Shown piece by piece: positions 60,360 through 64,000 of a DNA stretch of 64,000 nucleotides. The notes under the pieces are model-generated. The model ran no database searches, was not told the origin of the DNA, and saw only the letters and a list, made by a program, of their open reading frames with translations. Source of the DNA: Euborellia annulipes (taxonomy: Eukaryota; Arthropoda; Insecta; Dermaptera; Anisolabididae); contig JAKCPI010002775.1 of assembly GCA_023213315.1 (NCBI GenBank), positions 310,001 to 374,000 of the forward strand, written 5' to 3'. Made by a program: the position numbers and the translations under genes. The stretch's first letter is position 1. Every line of letters begins with the position of its first letter.

Positions 60360-60631
60360 CCATCTCTGACCTCTTTGATTATAATTCCCAATAAGGAGAT
60401 GTCATTCCCCTCCCCTGCCAATTATTGTGGTGGGGGTAAATTAAGAGACGCTTATTTCCCCTCCACTCCCTCTCTCTCAGTTGTTTGGAGACAGTTGCCT
60501 TTATAACTTGTGTTACTCAAATAATGTTTTTTTTTTATAAGTGTTTTGTGATTTCATAAGTGAATTATTAAAGTTTATCATACTAATTCAATCATCAATC
60601 AACACCAACATTTTGTTTTAAATTGCCAATC
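60360..60631 (+). promoter_or_regulatory. Putative promoter and 5' UTR of the 60.6-kb exon
   Basis: This stretch is higher in GC than its neighbours and matches no other repeat in the window. It contains a pyrimidine tract with CTCTCAGTTG (TCAGT-type initiator, about 60475-60484) and a TTTATAAC element near 60500. A short leader without an earlier in-frame start follows up to the ATG at 60632. This is inference from motifs only. Confidence 0.3.
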
Positions 60632-60718
60632 ATGTTCCTCGAGATCTCAATAACCCGGCTTGTCCTTTGGATTCCTTTCAATCTGCTCTACACTTTCCTC
60701 AATGTCTCCTCTCTTCAG
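60632..60718 (+). CDS. Candidate first coding exon, hydrophobic N-terminus
   Basis: An ATG at 60632 opens exactly 29 codons ending CAG, then a GTAATT donor, so phase 0. The peptide starts MFLEISITRL and continues with a hydrophobic stretch (LVLWIPFNLLYTFL) that would suit a signal peptide or membrane anchor. It lies downstream of a TATA-like and initiator-like sequence. No matching downstream exon was identified before the window ends. Product unknown. Confidence 0.4.
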
Positions 60719-61320
60719 GTAATTAAATCAATGTTTTTCCGAAACTCTATCATTTTTTCATATATAATTTAATATTGTAAACAGCTATTTAGATGAATTT
60801 TTGATAAATAAATTGAATCCCTAACGTTAGCATTAATTGAGACTCATCTTCATTTGTTTTAATTATATCCAACCGCCATCTTTCCATTTCATCCTCCTTG
60901 TAGCATCATTTTGCCGCAAGATTGCTCTAGTGTTCCCAATTTTAGTATTCTTTATCAAAGAGATCAATGGAGCAAGCTAGATAGGCTGACGCTTGGAATG
61001 GCGCGTATCGTATAAGTTTTTCAGGAATGGGGGGTGGGGGGGGGGCAAAGAGACCAATTGAATTTAGCAAAGAGTACAACTCGCATAATTTTCATTCTAA
61101 AATATTTATTAATTTATACAATTTTTTATCTCACCAGTTTCTTTTTACAATTATAATAAATAGTAAATAAAGAAAATTATTTTGGAAATATTATTGAAAC
61201 TAGACGGACTAGACATATCAAAGTTTTAAACAAAAAATTTGGTGTGATTGATCGCACAGCACACATCATTAGAATTCAAGATGTAAAATTAATTTTTTTT
61301 TTTTTTTTTTGGCTAATATC
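60719..61320. other. Downstream of the 60.6-kb exon, likely intronic
   Basis: G-run at about 61030-61046 and an F1 terminal scrap at 61238-61285. No acceptor and exon pair recognised. Confidence 0.4.
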
Positions 61321-61359
61321 TAGTATAGAATCCCAAGACACGGGGACAAGTTTAAACAA

Positions 61360-61475
61360 CTTGCACGGGTCTCGACCTAATTGTTTCGGTCCTTCGGTAT
61401 GCAGTTCGGTTTCCTTCGATTAAAAAAAAAATTAAAACAACTAGGGAATTCTCGGCTTCGGTTCGGGAATGTTGA
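61360..61475. repeat. Short dispersed repeat, partner at 63535-63640
   Basis: CGACCTAATTGTTTCGGT, GGTTTCCTTCGATTAAAAAA and ATTAAAACAA recur at 63552-63640. Confidence 0.6.
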
Positions 61476-62449
61476 GCTAATGTCAAGAGAACTAGACCTC
61501 TGATGGCTTCGGGATTCTATTCTAGATATTAAGCTTTTTTTTTGACATGACTGACTGATAAACACTCGTATAATAATACTATATTGTTTTATTTTTATTT
61601 TTTTTTTCCACACTTTTTAATTGACCCTTAATTTTTGGAAGGTATATTATTTAAGAGTGAGCTCAGCCACCCTTAATTTCATTCTATTTACGGCTATAGA
61701 AATCGGTATAAATTATAGTAATAAATCTTGAATTGTGTCAATGATAATTTTATCTGTTTGGTGCTGCCAACTGGTGGCATCAATATGAAACTTAACTTCT
61801 GAGTTTTGTCGCTAGAGAGCAGAAGCAGTACTGCTTCCATTAAAAGCATGTAGTGATAGAAAGTTTGGGGGTGTTTAGGGAGGGACAATACGAGTACAGA
61901 TTATAGTTAAGAGAAGCAAATATCGATCGGAGTTTTTATTCCAAAGTCAAAAAATCGAAATGTCTCATTAACTATGAATTTTTGAGATATAATACTCATT
62001 TAAAAAAATATTCTCTTCATTGTTTTAAACAACTTGTTCCAAAAAAAATTAGAAAACCCCCTACTTTAGGAAAAATCAAAATTCATAAATCAGAAAGTGA
62101 TTGATAGTTTTGTTTATTTTTTAATTTAAGTTAAATAAATAATATATATAGTATAAAATTAAATAATATGATAAAAAATCATTGAAATTTAAAATTACTA
62201 AATAAAATATTCAGCTTAGACATTTACATTTTCGGACAAAAAAATCAAAAACCATTTTTAAATAATACAAATTTTGGTCAATAAAATTCTAATATAAACG
62301 TTGTCTAATTGTATTCTAATCAACAGAAAAAAAAATTGGAAAAAAATATTAATTATCTTCAGTCAGTGCAAAGGGTCTTTATTTATTTAAAATTATCTGT
62401 TAAAAATACTTTGAAATTTATAAAATAATCCATATTAAATGTTTAATAG

Positions 62450-62615
62450 TTGGGCCCTCGGGCCTTGGTTTAGAGGTTAGTTGAAACTTGCTGGCCTTCT
62501 GTACCAAGGGTCGCGGGTTCATATCCTGTCTCATGCATTTATTTTAATTTAATTGGATACCAACTGGGTCTAAATGGCCTCCGTTGCCTAAAAATACCCT
62601 AAATAAATAAAGAAA
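62450..62615 (+). mobile_element. tRNA-derived SINE, third variant
   Basis: Head CGGGCCTTGGTTTAGAGGTT and GGTCGCGGGTTCATATCC, body with TTTAATTGGATACCAACTGG, A-rich tail. Confidence 0.7.
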
Positions 62616-62638
62616 AAAAATGTTTAATAAATTACAAT

Positions 62639-63016
62639 CAGGTCTATTCTCTAAGCAAAAACGTTAACTTTTAACATCTGAAATCAGCGTTAATTAATTT
62701 TACCTCCAGGCCTCAAACTGAGTTTATGTAATCAAAAACTTGAACGCCAAAGCGTTAACATTTAGTCAATTGTGTTAAAAATTAATGTCATGTCCAGGGG
62801 TCCCTTTAATATTTTAACGCCTTATTTAATGCATAAAAATGGCGTCTTTAACATAAAAAGTAAGGCTATGATTTTGACAGCTTTGAGATAAAAGCAACAT
62901 GTTAACGTCGCTGTTAAAATTTGGTTTAGAGAATATCATTTTTAACGCTGATGTTATTACATTACTTTTTAACACCCAAGTTAAATTTTAACGCCTGTTT
63001 TTAGAGAATAGACTTG
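62639..63016. mobile_element. TIR element with TAACG repeats
   Basis: Ends CAGGTCTATTCTCTAA and TTAGAGAATAGACTTG, flanked by AAT on both sides. The interior is rich in GTTAACG/TTTAACGC motifs on both strands. Non-coding. Confidence 0.7.
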
Positions 63017-63744
63017 AATATCTCTTAGTAATTTGATTTTTTTGTTTTATTTTGTTATAAATATTAAACAATTTTACTCAAAAGGTTATTTTACCCTTTT
63101 TAATGCAGTAACTCTCTTCTCATTTGTCACCCCCCCCCCCCCATTACTTTGCACTAGACTCGCTTATTGAATCGGATACATTTTTTTTTTTTACACAATT
63201 TATATCGTATTATAATAAATGAATTAACAATAATTATTTTTTTTTTTAATGTTTAGTAAATTTTATTTAAATTTCAATCAATGTTTAGATTTTATTTTAA
63301 ATCTGTGAGAGCTAAAGGCGTTTTTAATTACTGAAAACGTTAAAAGCGATGCTTTTACTCTAATTAATTAGACTCAATGAAATTGTGTTGGCTTTGTTTT
63401 TTTGTTAAATGTGGAATTAGTTTTTTTTTTTTTTTTTACCAGCATTGTTTCGGCTTTAATTTTTATCATCCTCGGAGTTTTTGTTGTTTTTATATTTGCT
63501 ACAGGCCAAATTATTTTTTCAAGACAAATAAGGATAAACATGCAGAAGTCCCGACCTAATCTGTTTCGGTTTGTTGCAATAGTTTTCCTTAGATTAAAAA
63601 AAAAAAATTAAAACAATTTTAGAGATTTTCGGCTTTAAAAGTGTACTGTTTTTTTTTTAGGACAAAATAGATTAATTATCCTTGGACATACTAGTGCGTT
63701 CGGATAAACTGGTTTCTCCTAGGTCAGACAGTTTGGCCTCTAAC

Positions 63745-64000
63745 ATAAATCTGGTGTGACTGGTTGCACCAGATTCTTTTGTGTCGATATATATTTAGTT
63801 TGCCATAGCATCTTAGTTTCAAAATTGACCACTTGCGTTTCATAGATAGCGCTGAGCACCGAATGCTGGCAACCATTTCTACTTTCCTATGAAGTATAAG
63901 AGTAAAGTGTGCTTCAAACAATTTTGAGAGCAAAATGAGAATATACATTTTACAGAGCATCTAAAAAATAGTTTATTTATGAATATAAATAAAAATTGTT
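63745..64000 (-). repeat. F1 dispersed repeat, cut by the window end
   Basis: Begins AATCTGGTGTGACTGG, with the closing arm only 20 bases away, and continues into the standard minus-strand F1 body. Confidence 0.7.

Noticed and set aside
63377..63611. Two overlapping frames, one with a membrane-helix-like stretch, after a T-tract and CAG
   Set aside because: The phase does not match the 60.6-kb exon. The downstream half is a short dispersed repeat also found at 61360-61475. No donor supports it.
1..64000. CRISPR-like or bacterial defence arrays
   Set aside because: Repeats are dispersed or nested with TSDs, introns are present, and no operon or bacterial gene is seen.

Overview
This window is AT-rich eukaryotic nuclear DNA, almost certainly from an animal. 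The signs are GT-AG introns, tRNA-derived SINEs with target-site duplications (TSDs), many small DNA transposons and no operons. An arthropod or another invertebrate fits best, but nothing here names the species. Most of the 64 kb is dispersed repeat, often one element inside another, and coding density is very low.

Genes. The one gene I can support strongly is on the + strand at 51734-56339. It has two coding exons joined across a 1552-base intron (51898-53449) and encodes about 1017 residues of Asn/Gln/Ser/Pro-rich protein. It carries two PLDL motifs, a basic cluster and an array of 40-residue repeats. Weaker gene pieces are: a promoter-like first exon at 25415-25698 (full CRE, two CCAAT boxes, splice donor); an upstream exon candidate ending at 32599; a hydrophobic first coding exon at 60632-60718 (+); a basic first coding exon at 57123-57230 (-); and a possible exon at 43579-43756.

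Repeats by region. 0-9 kb: TIR elements, a GC-rich island, a 45-base inverted-repeat MITE, a hAT-like element and a 620-base near-perfect hairpin (4625-5245). 9-25 kb: hAT-like elements with 8-base TSDs, copies of three long dispersed families (called F1, F2, F3 here) and SINEs. 25.9-27.7 kb: a four-level nest (hAT > hAT > SINE > TIR element). 28-45 kb: F1 copies, a fold-back element with hammerhead-like motifs, and a composite palindrome (42241-43010) inside nested repeats. 45-51 kb: SINEs and more hammerhead-like motifs. 56-64 kb: gene 3' flank, a long-TIR element, a diverged ~165-base tandem array and further TIR elements.

The most notable structural signals are: eleven hammerhead-ribozyme-like motifs, of the kind known from Penelope-like retroelements; the palindrome of palindromes at 42.2-43.0 kb; the giant hairpin at 4.6-5.2 kb; and hAT-like families that share long G-runs just inside their ends. 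I see no intact transposase or reverse transcriptase, so the repeats appear non-autonomous or decayed. Family names are inferred from ends and TSDs.
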